Shown: positions 28,590 through 40,910 of the stretch, piece by piece
How positions within the stretch are numbered: the stretch's first letter is position 1
Layout: every line of letters begins with the position of its first letter
Assembly: GCF_038396675.1 (NCBI RefSeq)
Contig: NC_088924.1
Span: 21,865,001-21,929,000 of the forward strand
Reading direction: 5' to 3'
DNA length: 64,000 nucleotides
DNA from: Hydra vulgaris
Taxonomy: Eukaryota > Cnidaria > Hydrozoa > Anthoathecata > Hydridae
The notes under the pieces: generated by a model
What the model was told of the DNA's origin: nothing
The model's input: the letters and a program-made list of their open reading frames with translations, nothing else
Databases searched by the model: none
Position numbers and translations under genes: made by a program

Positions 28590-28935
28590 TAATGAAAGTT
28601 TCTTCAGAATTCGAATTTTGAGAGCTAAAATGGAAAGACGCAATCAAAAAACAACAAGACCTACCTGAATGTGTACTGGAAGCATACAAGCAATGTAATG
28701 GTAATGTCTTCCCTTTAATTAAATGTATTTTGCAACTGCTTTGCACCCTTCCTGTTAGCGTTGCTTCGGGAGAACGGAGTTTTTCGATTTTAAAAAGACT
28801 TAAAACTTGGTTAAGATCCAATATAGGACAAGAACAATTAAATGGATTAGTTATGATGCATATCCATAGAGATTGTATCATAAATGTCAAAAAGATTATT
28901 GATAGTTTTGCATCTTCAAAAACTAGAAAGCTCAA
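28590..28935 (+). pseudogene. hAT transposase C-terminal fragment
   Basis: LKWKDAIKKQQDLPECVLEA, then LPVSVASGERSFSILKRLK and RSNIGQEQLNGLVMMHIHRD, the usual hAT C-terminal dimerisation region. It continues the fragment at 27628-28017 with sequence lost or scrambled between. A stop lies at about 28615. Confidence 0.8.
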
Positions 28936-28989
28936 TTTTATATTGTTGTTTGTTAAATTTATAATAGTCTTTATTAATAGAAAGAATAT

Positions 28990-29061
28990 ACTAAAGATAT
29001 TATTTTGTTGCACATTACAGACAGGGTTGTCTGTAATGTGCAACAAAATAATATCTTTAGT
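28990..29061. repeat. perfect 34-bp palindrome, loop gggt
   Basis: Arms 28990-29023 and 29028-29061 are exact reverse complements (begin ACTAAAGATATT, end AATATCTTTAGT). Located just after the hAT coding fragment. Confidence 0.95.
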
Positions 29062-29220
29062 TGTCCAGATTTACCTATAGGCAGACAAGACTGCAGCCTG
29101 TGTACCATGATTATAGCGAGCTCAATTTTTAAATGGGATTTCGTTGAAAAAAAATTGTGGTGTTAAGAAGTGTTTAGGGCCCCAAAAACTTTCCTGCCTA
29201 GGGCCTTTGTTTTATTTTTA

Positions 29221-30116
29221 CTTTTAAAGAAACGCTGAGTTTTTAAAGAAACATTCTTTGTTATTTGTTTTAAGTTTATTTGTTATTTGTTTATTTGTTA
29301 TTAGAAACATTCTTTGTTATTTGTTTAAAGAAACATTATTTGTTAAATTACGTCATTCTTTGTTAAACTTGTTAAACTACGTTATATTAGAGATATATTT
29401 AGAGATTGGAGAGTTTTTTACCACTAGACACCAGAGAGTGGGAAAAAAATCTTTTCAACGCTATCTTAAACTAAATTACAATTCAATAATAGAATTCAGA
29501 CTTCATCAAAAAATGTCTTGGTTTTGACCGTGCAGTAGTTAAAACCCAGCTCAATTGGAAAGAACTCGTTTAAATCACAGAGATCTGGCTTGGAAAAATT
29601 AAAAGATTTGAAAACTTATTAATTTTGGAAGTTCATATTTCAGAAGTGTTTTTTAGGAATCGCTGTAAACATTAAACTTGATTTTTACATACCTTAAGAC
29701 CAACAAATATAGTGATAATCTGGTTTACCACAAGTAGTCTGATAAACACGTAATATATCAGATTTGATAATTGGATAATCTGATGTCACGTGACAATCTG
29801 ATTTATAACAATGATATATTTTTGTTGGATAGAATTTAAATTGAACATAAATCTTTTTGAACTGGTGTAATATTTTTATATTTATGCTGAGAGGCTCGTT
29901 GTAATTACTACAAGTAGTTTGTTTATAGATATGATACTGATGTTTTGATATAACTTTGAATTAAAATACGACAATACAATAATGTAAACATATATCTCTG
30001 TATTTTTCCCATTAAGTTTCTGAATTTTTCAGGTGTTTTAATGAAAATGAATTATCGCATTGCTTAAAAAACTACACTTTTTCAAAGGAAAAATGTTTTT
30101 TTTTGTTAAGTTATTA
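29221..30116. other. no gene recognised
   Basis: Contains a short tandem stretch based on TTTGTTATTTGTTTA (29258-29345) and a TGTAAACATTAAACTTGATT segment near 29663 shared with other sites in the window. The 89-codon ORF is repeat-derived. Confidence 0.5.
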
Positions 30117-30330
30117 ACCTCCCCAATGTCGAGACAGCCACTAAAGTCAAGGAGCCTGGTTTTTAATTTTTTTTAATGTGGAAACAAATCACTCTCAACT
30201 CTTTTAACTCCGACACACAAACCTTGACGAACAAAAGTTGAGCGCGCTGTTTTCAAAGACGTGGTATGGATCGAACTTGGAACTTTAAGCTAATGATCCA
30301 AGCGCTCTATTATTACACTACTACCGTCGT
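30117..30330 (-). mobile_element. tRNA-like SINE, minus strand
   Basis: On the minus strand the head has a B-box-like GTTCGATCC preceded by a tRNA-like stretch with ATAGAGCGCTTGGATC. The body shares CTCCCCAA, ACTCCGACACACAAACCTTG and neighbouring sequence with 54410-54590. No coding frame. Confidence 0.55.
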
Positions 30331-30540
30331 TGAAGTTTATGTGGTACAAAAAAAAAAATTAACAAAAATATTTATTTATTGACTGATCCGAGTATTATAC
30401 ATTATTGAATGAATGATGGACTTCCAATAATATTAGTTGACTTGCTGTTAAACATCTTTTAAAATTGCACATTTTCTTTCTATATCTAATCAACTAAGGA
30501 ATTTTTTAGTCTGGATTGGAAAAATAAAACTTATGAAACA

Positions 30541-30690
30541 GTAGCCACGGCGCAGTGGGTAGAGTTATGGCGCACAATGAAGTGGTTCAAGGTGCTAGCT
30601 CTAGTTAAACAATCTTGCGACACATGAAAGAAGTCGTGTACTTCCTGGTTAGATGCTTTTCCACGGTACTCTGTGATAGATTGGCAAGTT
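30541..30690 (+). mobile_element. tRNA-like SINE, plus strand
   Basis: GGCGCAGTGGGTAGAGTTAT is an A-box-like start and GTGGTTCAAGGTGCTAGC a B-box-like segment about 30 bases on, spacing as in tRNA promoters. The sequence does not close into a full tRNA cloverleaf that I can see, so SINE head rather than tRNA gene. Confidence 0.5.
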
Positions 30691-30699
30691 TATTCTTCT

Positions 30700-33060
30700 T
30701 TAAAAAGTCCTTAATATTTTATTTAAAAACCTTTTTTATATAGTATTACTGTAAAATCCCGATAAATATAACCCTCAAACTTCAGATAACTAAAAGTATT
30801 TTTAAATTTTCTTTGAATCTGGTTTTTCATAAAAATCAATAACTCGAACTTTAACTTTAGCCATTTTCTTTGTCTTTTTATGGCGTGTTAAGATCAGGGT
30901 TAGGGGTCTTATTTAGAAATTTTTACTAAATCTAAGAAAGACGATGATCTGTGCGTTGAATTTAAATAAGTTTTTCCTATTATAAATATAGTTTATTCTG
31001 CGAAATGTTGTTTTTAAAAAAGTACTTTTATCTCATTTGGTTGAGAAGATGTTGTCCAAAGTTTTTAGCAAGCTGCACAACCTGCCCCAACAGAGTATCA
31101 ATAAATAAACGAGTATGCATGATATAAACTTAAGCGTAAGTAAGCGTGCCTATAGTTTATAAATCTTTTATATTTTGTGTGGTACTTAAAGCGCTTCAAG
31201 AAGTCCTCACGGTCTTGTCGCAAAGTACAACTCTGTAAAAAAGCATATAACGTAAGAGCATTTAACAAGGAAATTTATGCCTCCTTCCTATACACTTTAA
31301 TGACGTAAGAGAAAAAACTAAATAGCGAGAAACTTAAATTGCTGTCAAATTAGGTTAACTTGCCCCTGTTAGACTAAATGACACATTAGTTAGGTATTAA
31401 AATGAACTGTCGGATATAGGATTACAAGACTAATTATATTTAAAATTCCTATAATTTGGTTAAATGATAACTCTTTAGGGATGTAGATAAAAAATGCATC
31501 AATGCATTCAAGGCATCTGAGAGTAATTTTTTTTTTAAACCGTTATGGTTAAAAATAGAAAAATGCTCATGCATCATACTTGATTGCTATCTAATCACTC
31601 CTTGCTGTTCATTGTTACCAATGTTTGTCATGAAATGCGTAGTTATCAAGATTATTTAATTGTCCAAACTGGCATTTCTACTTCAAGAATAATGTTAAAA
31701 ATTTATTAAGATTAAATGGTACTTCTCTAGCAAAAAAATTGAAAAATTAAATTCTAATAGATGTCATGTTTGATAGAGGTTTAGATTGTAGTCATACTAA
31801 TTTTAAAACTTTTTGGAAAAAAATTTCAAAGCGCTTTGTCAACCTCATAAAATATTTGAGAAACTGTGAAAACAAAAAGTGATTTTTCTTATTTTTTCAA
31901 AAAATAAAAATTAATTTATAATCGGTTGTACTAGCCACCAGGCTAAAAATATTAGTTCCACAACAAATTTCAAAAACTACTTCTAGAAAATTGCCCCTTA
32001 GCAACTATAACATTTATCTTTTTAAATAAACAACCAGTGACCCAAAATAATTATGAAAGTTCACGCGTTTGAGTTTAGATGCATTTTTTTCCTAGTGAAA
32101 CTTGTCAATTTTTCACTTAATTTAAAAAAATCCAAAAAACCCAACTTTTTTATTTATTTAATGGTGAAGCACCTTAAAAATCATTATAAAAAAAGAACTT
32201 CAATTTTTTAAATAAAGATTTAAAAATACCACAGATGCTATATATCATAAAATAAACCACTTAGTTTACAAAAATGCCTTGTAAGTTTTATGAAAAAATT
32301 TTGTACCAAAATGCCTTGAAAGCGTTATAAATAATTTGAGTGAATTACATCATGATTTAGATTTTTTTTGTAATAATTGTCATAACTTAAAAAATTTCCA
32401 GCGAATATAAACTTTTTAAGATTATTTTAATGTAAAATTGAGTACTTTAAAAAGTTTTCATTATATTATACTGAATTATCATTATAGTTAAAATTGCGAT
32501 CTAATGATCGTAATTTATTTCTTTCTTAAGTAGAAACCTCAATAATAATCAATTAAAAAAATCAGAGCGAATACTTAATGCCTTTACATATCAAGGTAAT
32601 ATAATTTTTTGAATGGGTTATGTATAGGTTCTTTTAGTAATGTCTAAAATTTCCCGCGTTTTAAGAATAATTTTAATCGCTCAAAAAAATTCGAATTTTA
32701 AATCGAATTTCCAATACTTCTGAAAGTAAAAATTTTTTCGTTCAAAACAATTTTTGAAAGAAAAAGAGGAAGAAAAAAAGTAAATTTGCATTCATTTAAA
32801 TTTCATTTATTAGACAATAAAAAAAACTAACTTACATTACGAAAATTAACATAAATTACGATTTAAAGAACATTTTAGCTTATAAATTATACGTTATAAA
32901 TCTTTTTTTTAAATTTTATTATTTAATCATTTTGAAATTTATCTACATGGTATATTAATGGACGTGCCTAGAGTTAAACTAACCTTCACACATTTCTGCT
33001 TTGATAATTTTTAAATTAATAAGACATTATATTTTTTGTATAACTTAAACACTTATACTT
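30700..33060. other. no gene recognised
   Basis: Long AT-rich stretch. AAATCCCGATAAATATAACC near 30755 resembles one pogo-type MITE end, without a partner. GAAGCACCTTAA near 32166 resembles a TTAA-type end, also alone. No convincing ORF. Confidence 0.45.
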
Positions 33061-33275
33061 AGGGGGTTATTAATAAAGCGCGAACGCTTTGTTTTCGACC
33101 TCACCCTCCCCGTATTTTGAGTACATTAGCTTTTTAACCACCCACCCAACAATTATATATATCTTTTTTAATTGTGTCTTTCTTTTATAATTGACCCACT
33201 CCCCCTCCATTTCATATACGCCATTTGCAAACCCTATTTCCACTCAGAGCTTACGTACTTTATAGACGATCCCTT
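33061..33275. mobile_element. MITE, same terminal plan as 14339-14560
   Basis: Left AGGGGGTTATTAATAAAGCG, right end inverted as AGGGATCGTCTATAAAGTAC. Mismatched but collinear. About 215 bp, no coding capacity. Confidence 0.5.
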
Positions 33276-33718
33276 TTTCATATTTTAGATAATACTAAAA
33301 ATATATATATATATAAAAGTTTATATGTATCTATAAAATCCTCTTTTTAACGCTTAAATTAAGGGTCAAAATATACAATAGGGTGGTGCTAAAAGTTCTC
33401 TTTTAAATTGACGGGATAACCCCATCAAAAAAAAGGACAAGGATTAATTTAAAATAAAAATTTGCAAAATATATAATATTAATTCATTACGCTTTCAAAA
33501 TATCGAAAAAAGGACAAAGCCAGATAATTTAAAAATTTAATATATTTAAGTTGTAGATTTTCTCAAAGTTTGTCTCTATGTATTTCCAAAGTTATCTTTA
33601 TATATTTCTAATGTCCTAAAAAAAAGAAAATTATTCATAACATATTGAGCATTATATAATACAATAAGTAATGGAGAAGCAAGAAAGTCTCAATGCAATT
33701 AATCAATAGTCTTATATA
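33276..33718. other. no gene recognised
   Basis: AT-rich spacer between two non-autonomous elements. Confidence 0.5.
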
Positions 33719-33722
33719 TTAA

Positions 33723-34485
33723 GGTGGTAACCAGGGTAAAAAATGGTTATTTTTGGTAAAATTTTGAAAAATACTAAAATAAATGTTTTAAATTCTTTTA
33801 TCTACCTATTTTAAGATGCCTTTTCCAAAAAGCCAAAAATCTTAATTAAAATCAAATTTGCATTTTTTTACATGGCCTTAGCAACGCTTTTTCTCCGAAA
33901 TCTTTAAAACCTAAAAGCTCAAGACGTTTGACTTCACTTTAAATATTATATTAGGCTATAAGCTGTAAGTTTACGTTTGTTGCTATATAATTACAATATA
34001 TTACTTTTTAAAACTTGTTTGAGCTTTTTTGCAACTTTTTTTCTCGCTAAATCTTAATTTTTCAGAAATAACCTTTCCTCGAAAATAGAAAATGGGCTGG
34101 AATTTTGCAGATTTAAAGATGAACATATTAGGAATGTTGTCTATAAAGCAAAATTTTTTAATTCTTTTAAAACTCATTTTTATCATGTTTTGGTGCCAAA
34201 CTTCCCTTATTTTTTATATCTTAAAGTTTGAATGTCAACCTGGTATAATTAAATATGTTAAAAAAAAAATTCTATTTTACAGGCAACATTTTAAATACAT
34301 TAAAGAATTCATGTTCAAATTTTTAAACTTTTTTGAGTTATATTAGATAAGAGAATAGGCAGTTTTGGGGGTAAAATGACACTAATTATGCGCATAAACA
34401 ATGACGTCATCACTAAAAAAAAAAATTTAAAGTCTATTGATACTAAAACTTCTCAATTTTTTGTTAAAAAAGTTGCTTTACCACC
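33723..34485. mobile_element. non-autonomous TTAA element with GGTGGTAA ends
   Basis: Begins GGTGGTAACC and ends TTTACCACC; TTAA sits just outside each end (33719-33722, 34486-34489). The ends match the first bases of the 8052-11495 element. The ORFs inside are low-complexity and I do not recognise them. Confidence 0.7.
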
Positions 34486-34497
34486 TTAACATTTAAC

Positions 34498-34595
34498 TAA
34501 TCTAATCAAAACTAATAGCAAAAGTAAAAACATTTAAAATGATCTATATTATTTTAAATCATTTTACTCTTGCTATTGGTTTTGATTAGATTATA
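34498..34595. repeat. imperfect palindrome, about 45-bp arms
   Basis: TAATCTAATCAAAACTAATA on the left returns inverted as TATTGGTTTTGATTAGATTA on the right, with several mismatches and a short AT loop. It abuts the right TTAA of the element at 33723-34485. Confidence 0.8.
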
Positions 34596-37028
34596 AAACA
34601 ATTTAATAAAATAACGAAGAGTTCAATATCGTCTGTATACAAGGAAAACGTCCAAAAACATCATTTTGAGATATTGAATAAGTTATCGACTTATCGTTGA
34701 AGTAAATAATTCTTAAAAAAACTTATTAATCACTGATTTATTAAATTTGCGTGGTATATAAAACGATAGAGAATTTAAAATACTAAATAGTGGTATAACT
34801 CCATACTGCTAAAATGGAAAAATCAATTACTTAAGATAACTTTTTCCGTTTTGATGACCAATGTTAGCAAATGTTGACACCGGGTCTCCCTTAATCAACT
34901 TAAAACATTACACTTGTTTCTCTAAAGTTAAAATTAAATGTCATCATGTTGGCTGTTGATACAATACGTGACATACTAAGGGGCATCGGCAATTTGGTAT
35001 ACATCACGTATTCTTCGTACAGCCGCATAACACAAATCTTTATATAACCTAATAAAACTTACGGTACTTAGGAAATAAATTAACTAAATTAAAACATTCC
35101 ACGCGTAAAAACTTCATGAATACATGAAACACATTTGATGTGAACACAGTAACATATTTAAACATATAATGCGCAAAGACTTCGTGGAAAAACGAGGCAT
35201 ATTTAACACTATTAAATATAGAAATGCAGTGTTGTATTTATGCACTAAAAATATAGAAATGAAGTGTTTAAAATATAGAAATGCTTTATTTATGCACTAT
35301 TAAATTGCTATATTTAACTATATTAAATATAGCAATGCAGTGTTTTATTTATAAAATAAAAATTTTAAATTAAACAACTCATTCATTCCATTAAAAATAT
35401 ACAATTGTTCTTAATTTAGAAAATATACGAATTTTAAGAAATAAGTTTTTATTTCTTCATGAAAAAATAATTTACTTTGCTGTTACTGTATTTTATAAGA
35501 AAAATATTTCTTTATATAATTTTTTATATAAGCTTAATATAATGTAAATAACTTAATCTAATATAAATAACTGAAGAACTGTCACTGACTGATATCACAA
35601 GTAATTTATGAAGGATTAAATAACTTAAAAAGCAATACTGAAATATTGGTAAGCTCGTTAGAAAACTGAAACAAGTCTTTTAACAAATATTATTTGAAAG
35701 CAAATAATAACATTAATTCACTTTTTAAAAGAGAAAATAGTTTTTTTTTAAAAAAACAACAACATTTTATTAAATAAATAAACAACGAAAAACACAAACA
35801 AAGCATTAGGTTTTTAGCATAAAACATAAAAATCATTTTTTTCGTTAACTGCGAAGATGCAATATAAATTGCAATTTAAAAAATAGATATGAACCCTAAG
35901 CTTTATTGATGCTCCAATCTTTTAAACTCATAATAAAAAAAATATTAATTCTAAAAAACAAAGCCGAAACCGAAAAATCTTCAACATAGATTTTTAAATT
36001 ATTAAACATTTCAATTAGCATTTCTACATAAATCTTAACATTTCTACATAAAATTAACATAGATTTTTAAATTATTAAACATTTTTACATAAAACTTTAA
36101 CGATTCAAATGATAATTTAAGATTAAACGATACTAACTTGTATATACCGTATGATACTTATTAGTTAGTTGTTATTGATGTAAAAGACTTCTAATCTAAG
36201 GAACGCGTTAGTTAAAAATAAAAAGTGTATTTTACAGAATCGCAACTAAGAGGCTGTTTATATGAAGTGGGCTGCATTTTTTGAAACCTTATACAGGCTC
36301 AGAATAGGCGCAATCTGATTGGTTTGATTTTTGAAAAATTTGATTTTACTACTTAAATGCACAAATTTTGTGCATTAAAGTAGTTATGCTTTAACAAAAT
36401 TTTACAATTCAAAAATCCGTTTTTTCAAAATATTTTCTTAAAAAATAAAGGTTTTGAAAAAGTAGTTTGTTTTCTAACTGTTTTGATACCTCTGTTATGA
36501 CATAAATAACAGTTTTAATAACTTTGATTATCGTAAAAAAGAATATTACCTTTGTAACAAACTATAAAGCAGATGACGAAATTTGACTATGCTGCGATTC
36601 TCATACGATAGTTATTTCAAAACATTTTTATAATTTAATAAAATAAATAGAATATTAGTAACTTGGTATAACTTTTTTCACATTCAGTTCTATCATTCAT
36701 AAAAATAATTTTTTTTTTACCTTTAATAAGTTCGAGAAGATTTAATTTTTAAAAGCTTCGTTTTCCTGTTACTGTGTCACACTTTTTCTTATCATTGCGG
36801 TTGGTCCCTTTCATGTTGAAGCAAATCACCACTTTGTATGACATCAGACTATAAAAAAAAACAACATGTTTACAGTTAAATGTAAACAACAAATTAAAAA
36901 AGATTGCTTTATAGACCAATAAATCTTCTATTATCTGGTCTACTTATATATAGAAATAATAATGGCTATAATACATCATTATTACATGAAGTAAAGTAAA
37001 TCATTTAAATCAACAACTTTAAAATTAC
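34596..37028. other. no gene recognised; tandem repeats
   Basis: 35185-35345 holds degenerate repeats around AAATATAGAAATGCAGTGTT with TATTTATGCACTA. 35982-36086 holds a 75-bp duplication of AACATAGATTTTTAAATTAT. The rest is featureless AT-rich sequence. Confidence 0.5.
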
Positions 37029-37093
37029 CTTTCCATTATGTTTTTAAGATTATCTTTTAAGGAATTCCCACCAATCTTTGAAAGATGAACTAC
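37029..37093 (-). other. putative exon, DUF4806-like core
   Basis: Minus strand: acceptor TATATAG, then VVHLSKIGGNSLKDNLKNIM, then donor AG|GTAATT. The LxxIGGxSxKDxxxxIxxxL pattern is what I recall of DUF4806 proteins. It would follow the exon at 37786-37916 in phase 0. The remaining DUF4806 exons were not found. Confidence 0.4.
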
Positions 37094-37663
37094 CTATATA
37101 AATATAACGTATTAAATACTTACATACAAATATAACTTTTTAAGTTAAAAAACAGAACATTTTTTATTTGTTTGTAAAATAAAAAAATCGGCTTCAAAAA
37201 ATGGCTATTTCTCTATAAAACCATCTAATTGAAATACTCATTCAACAAATAATAAAAATTTGTCACAGAAAGTGTTTCTAAGAAATAATACTTGTTCAGA
37301 AAAGTAGTTAGTAGATTTAACAATGTCTTGTTAGGAATCTTTATATTTAGTGATTTGGAAAAAATGGACATGGGAGACCTGATAAATTTTTATATTTAGA
37401 AAACGTAATTGAAAAACAGCTTTTAAACAAAAACTTAGAATACAAAAATATTTTTAGTCAAAAATTTTAAAGAATCAAATTTTATAACTACATTTATAGA
37501 ACTTATCTTTTATGAAAAAAACATTACATTGGTATTTTTCCAAAACTGATTTTTTGAAGTGTTTGCTTTTTACACATCTTATTCAATGCAAGTTCTTTTT
37601 TATCTAAATTAGTTTACTTGCTTATTATACTTTAAATTACTTTTCGCTATTATAATTCTTATT

Positions 37664-37694
37664 TCATTCCTTCTTTATCATAAAGAAGGAATGA
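37664..37694. repeat. perfect 14-bp palindrome, loop tca
   Basis: TCATTCCTTCTTTA, tca, TAAAGAAGGAATGA. Confidence 0.9.
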
Positions 37695-37785
37695 GATATT
37701 CTGACAAAAGAGTTAAAAAATAAGTTAAAATTGCAACAATGAATACAAAAAAGATAATAAATAGAACTACAAATATTAAACTTAC

Positions 37786-37916
37786 CAATTGTTTATATTT
37801 TTCATCATCATAATTTAAACTTGTATCTAATTTAAGAAGCTCTTCGACATCTGTGAATTTTTTAGGAACATTTTCTGCTGACTTTTCGGCATCCTCAGAT
37901 CCATTTTGTAGAAAAG
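37786..37916 (-). other. putative exon upstream of the DUF4806-like exon
   Basis: Minus strand, open: FLQNGSEDAEKSAENVPKK, FTDVEELLKLD, then YDDEKYKQL and a consensus donor GTAAGT. Acidic linker sequence as often precedes DUF4806. It may belong to a small gene or to a transposon-borne second gene. Upstream exons are uncertain. Confidence 0.4.
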
Positions 37917-38749
37917 CTTGTCGATTTCAATTTGTTTTGTGAGAAGTTTCACTACAATATATTGGAAATCTTAAATGAAGTTAAAAAATAAAATTTTTGT
38001 ATATTCTTGTAAATTATTACATAATTCTAGTCTACAATTAAAAGAAACTTTAGAAAATTTAGAAATGGTGTAAAATCATATTATGCAAACACAGCAATCA
38101 TATTAATACAAATGCAGTTCAAATATAATTTTTCCATTTTACTGAAAAGCAAATCAAATTTCTCACAAATCATAAGTGTTGCAAACAGTTGAAATTAGGA
38201 AGCAAATTAATACTAATTGCTATTTTGAACATTTTTGGGAACCAATTCTTTTTTCACCTGCAAACATTCTTACAGCTATGCACCAATTGTTTTCAAAAAA
38301 TATATATAAAAAGGTCCTCAAAAAACCAGCAGACTTTTTTTAATGGTGTCTTCAAATAACTTCTTAATATATTACTGAATAGCCTCATGAAATACTTTAA
38401 ATTAATTTAAACCTAAAATAAATAGAAAAATAGCCGTTAACTCTTACATTAGGCAGTATGATTGACATAATGTTAGTTAGCTAAAGGGAAAAATTTGAAA
38501 GCTTTATTCCCCGATATTTCAAAAATTAAACCCTGTTTCCCTGATTTTTTTTGTACCTGCAAACAACAATAATGGTGGATTATTTTTAATTATATTAGTA
38601 CAATTTGGTATTTTTTCCAGCCCCCTACTATTACTTTTGATACGTTTACCAACCATCTACTATTAACAATCCTTTATTTCAAACTTAATATAAAGTTTAT
38701 ACCTTTAGCCTGTATGCAAAAATGCTGCTGAAAAGAATGTTTTACATAC

Positions 38750-38995
38750 CTTCAAGTTTCTGTTTTACCAAGCCAAACTAGCTCCATCCAGACTTAGGAG
38801 GTTCTTAATTCATGAAAGCACGTTTTACTTGCAAACCATCTCGCCAATAAAAAGTATTTTGGCTGTCATTGATCCAGCATGATGACACAGTCTATATTCT
38901 TGATTATTTTCTGTCCAAACAGCTCTTTCATATGCTATTTTATGACCTACTATTATTTTAGTAACCTTAAGGGCTATCGCTTTTTAAACATTTGT
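38750..38995 (-). pseudogene. unidentified coding-like remnant
   Basis: One minus frame reads ALKVTKIIVGHKIAYERAVW, TENNQEYRLCHHAGSMTAK and ILFIGEMVCK with few stops. Composition and length suggest former protein-coding sequence, but I do not recognise the family. It lies between the transposase-like remnant and the DUF4806-like exons, all on the minus strand. Confidence 0.3.
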
Positions 38996-39414
38996 GTCTG
39001 CAACTTTTAATTTTGATATTTATACATTAATAGAGCAAAAAAATATTTTTCATAATGTTTAAATTTTAATTAAAACTTTGACTTGAAAAACAAATTTGAC
39101 AGCAAAAATATACTTGCAAAGTTTTTATGTGTATATTTATATTATTATTTCAATAGAAATAATAATTTATACAATAATCCAAATAATTCATAATTCTAAA
39201 TTTTGTGCACAACTTTCCAAATTACAATAGAGAACCTTGGACTTAGCATTCCTGATATTAAAATAAATAAACTTGTAAACTTCGTCTTTTAAATTTTTTT
39301 AAATTTCATCAAAAAAATCAATAAACTATATCAGTCCTGTCTAATATAAAATAAAAATAAATATAAAATGAAAATAAATAAAAAATGACTAAATCTACTA
39401 TAAGTCTAATTTAT

Positions 39415-40490
39415 TGTCTTAAATCATGCACATATGGAATTAAAATATAACTATCATTTCGAGGTAAACAAATAACTTTACAAAGAATATCATTCTTTAA
39501 AATGTTCTTGCTGTCCATTTGAACTAGTTGTATAAATATCTAAATCTCGTGAATCACATGGTTTGAGAAAAAGATTTCTCATATATGTCTTCTTAACAAA
39601 TTTACAAGAAAAAAAATCACCAGCCAACTTTTCTTTTACACAAACAAAATCTCCATTTTTTAAACAGAACCAGCTATCTCTATTTTTAGAAGAGATTTTT
39701 ATAAATTAAAAGGCTGTGATTAATTCTCTCACGGGCTTTCTATAATTATGAACATTTTTTAATAATTTAAACAAGTGGACTCTTTGCATTACAAACAAAC
39801 TTTTTTAATATGTGCATGTGATTTTCAAATGAGACACTGAAAAGCAGACATTAAAATTAGATCTTCTTTTTGATGGCATACTGAATATGTATTAATGGAT
39901 GTATATTAATGTTAAAAAACTTTGACTATATATGTCAATAGACTTTTATAGACAATATTATAGACAAACCACTCCAGTAGCTGTTTGGCATACTCCAATA
40001 ATTGTATACTTTTTATTAAATCAGCATAACACATAATTCTTATACCAATATTCAACAATAAGAAATTAATATAAACATTATTAAGAATTAAGATTATTAA
40101 GAATTCCCTTTAATACCACAGGTCCAGTATAAAGAAGAAACTGTTTAAATTCTGTGGCTTTCCATCTTTTTAGTTTATTTAAAGATCTAGGCTGCCTTGC
40201 ACATTCACTTGGCAGCTTCTAAAAGCTTCTAAAAAACCCTCAAAAAGATTTGATATCTTGTTGATTTGTGTCTGGGAGAGCCTGCATATTCTTGGACCTT
40301 CCTTTAAAAAAAAAGTAACTGCTTAACAACACCTAACATAACTAGATGCATAGAGTCAAGTAAGAAATTCTGAACACAAGAAATATTGTAATCAAGAAGA
40401 ATACTTCTCTTTAACTGATAACCTGGGTAATTACCTTGGAAAAAGCCAATATCGTGAGTACCAATATAATGAGTTGAATTTTCATATTGG
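39415..40490 (-). pseudogene. transposase-like remnant (CACTA/Tnp2-type, tentative)
   Basis: Minus-strand pieces in order: GFFQGNYPGYQLKRSILL, DSMHLVMLGVVKQLL, LPSECARQPRSLNKLKRWKA, TEFKQFLLYTGPVVLKGIL, then much later DSWFCLKNGDFVCVKEKL, KPCDSRDLDIYTTSS and SYILIPYVHDLR. The DSMHLVxLG and WKATEFxxFLLYTGPVVLK motifs are those of a multicopy cnidarian protein usually labelled transposase-domain-containing; I place it near CACTA from memory. Many stops and shifts, so dead. It ends 400 bp upstream of the kinase-SET gene and points away from it. Confidence 0.55.
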
Positions 40491-40890
40491 CAGGAAATTA
40501 AAATGCTTGTAACCGATTAAAGACTGACATCAAAATAACATGGAATAACTAACATCGAACATCTGACATCGATTCAACTTAAGATTTTGTCAGTTGATGT
40601 CGTCAATGAAAATCTAACTGAATTCCAATGTTAGATTGACATTGGGTGCCCACTGGGTAGCTAAGCATATCTAATAAAAAGCACTAAATAAAAAAAGAAA
40701 AAAAAATCTTTTTTTGAAAAATTTTAACATCGTTTTTAAAAATGTAATTCAAAACAACACAATGTAAATCAACGTATGTATAATTAATAATATAAAAAAG
40801 ATTTTCTAAAAGTAGCACCGTAAAAGTTTTAAATTATTACTTTAACTAATAATACTTGACTCAAAGATATAATATACCTTTTAAATGCTT

Positions 40891-40910
40891 TCTTTTTTCA
40901 GGAAACCAAA
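40891..40910 (+). promoter_or_regulatory. splice acceptor just before the start codon
   Basis: TCTTTTTTCAG at 40891-40901, then GAAACCAAA and ATG at 40911. An acceptor nine bases before the start means either a non-coding first exon upstream or spliced-leader trans-splicing, which Hydra is known to use. Confidence 0.6.

Larger units (their letters stand above)
27458..29220 (+). mobile_element. hAT remnant, same family as 13067
   Basis: CAGTGGCGGACACAAAGG at 27458 is a hAT-type end. Two transposase fragments follow in order. The right terminus is not recognised; the GGGCCCCAAAAACTTTCC segment near 29178 may be close to it. Confidence 0.55.

Noticed and set aside
30541..30615. Functional tRNA gene
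   Set aside because: A- and B-box-like segments exist but I could not pair acceptor or anticodon stems.
35185..35345. CRISPR-like array
   Set aside because: Repeats are degenerate and spacers irregular, and the sequence is eukaryotic in character.
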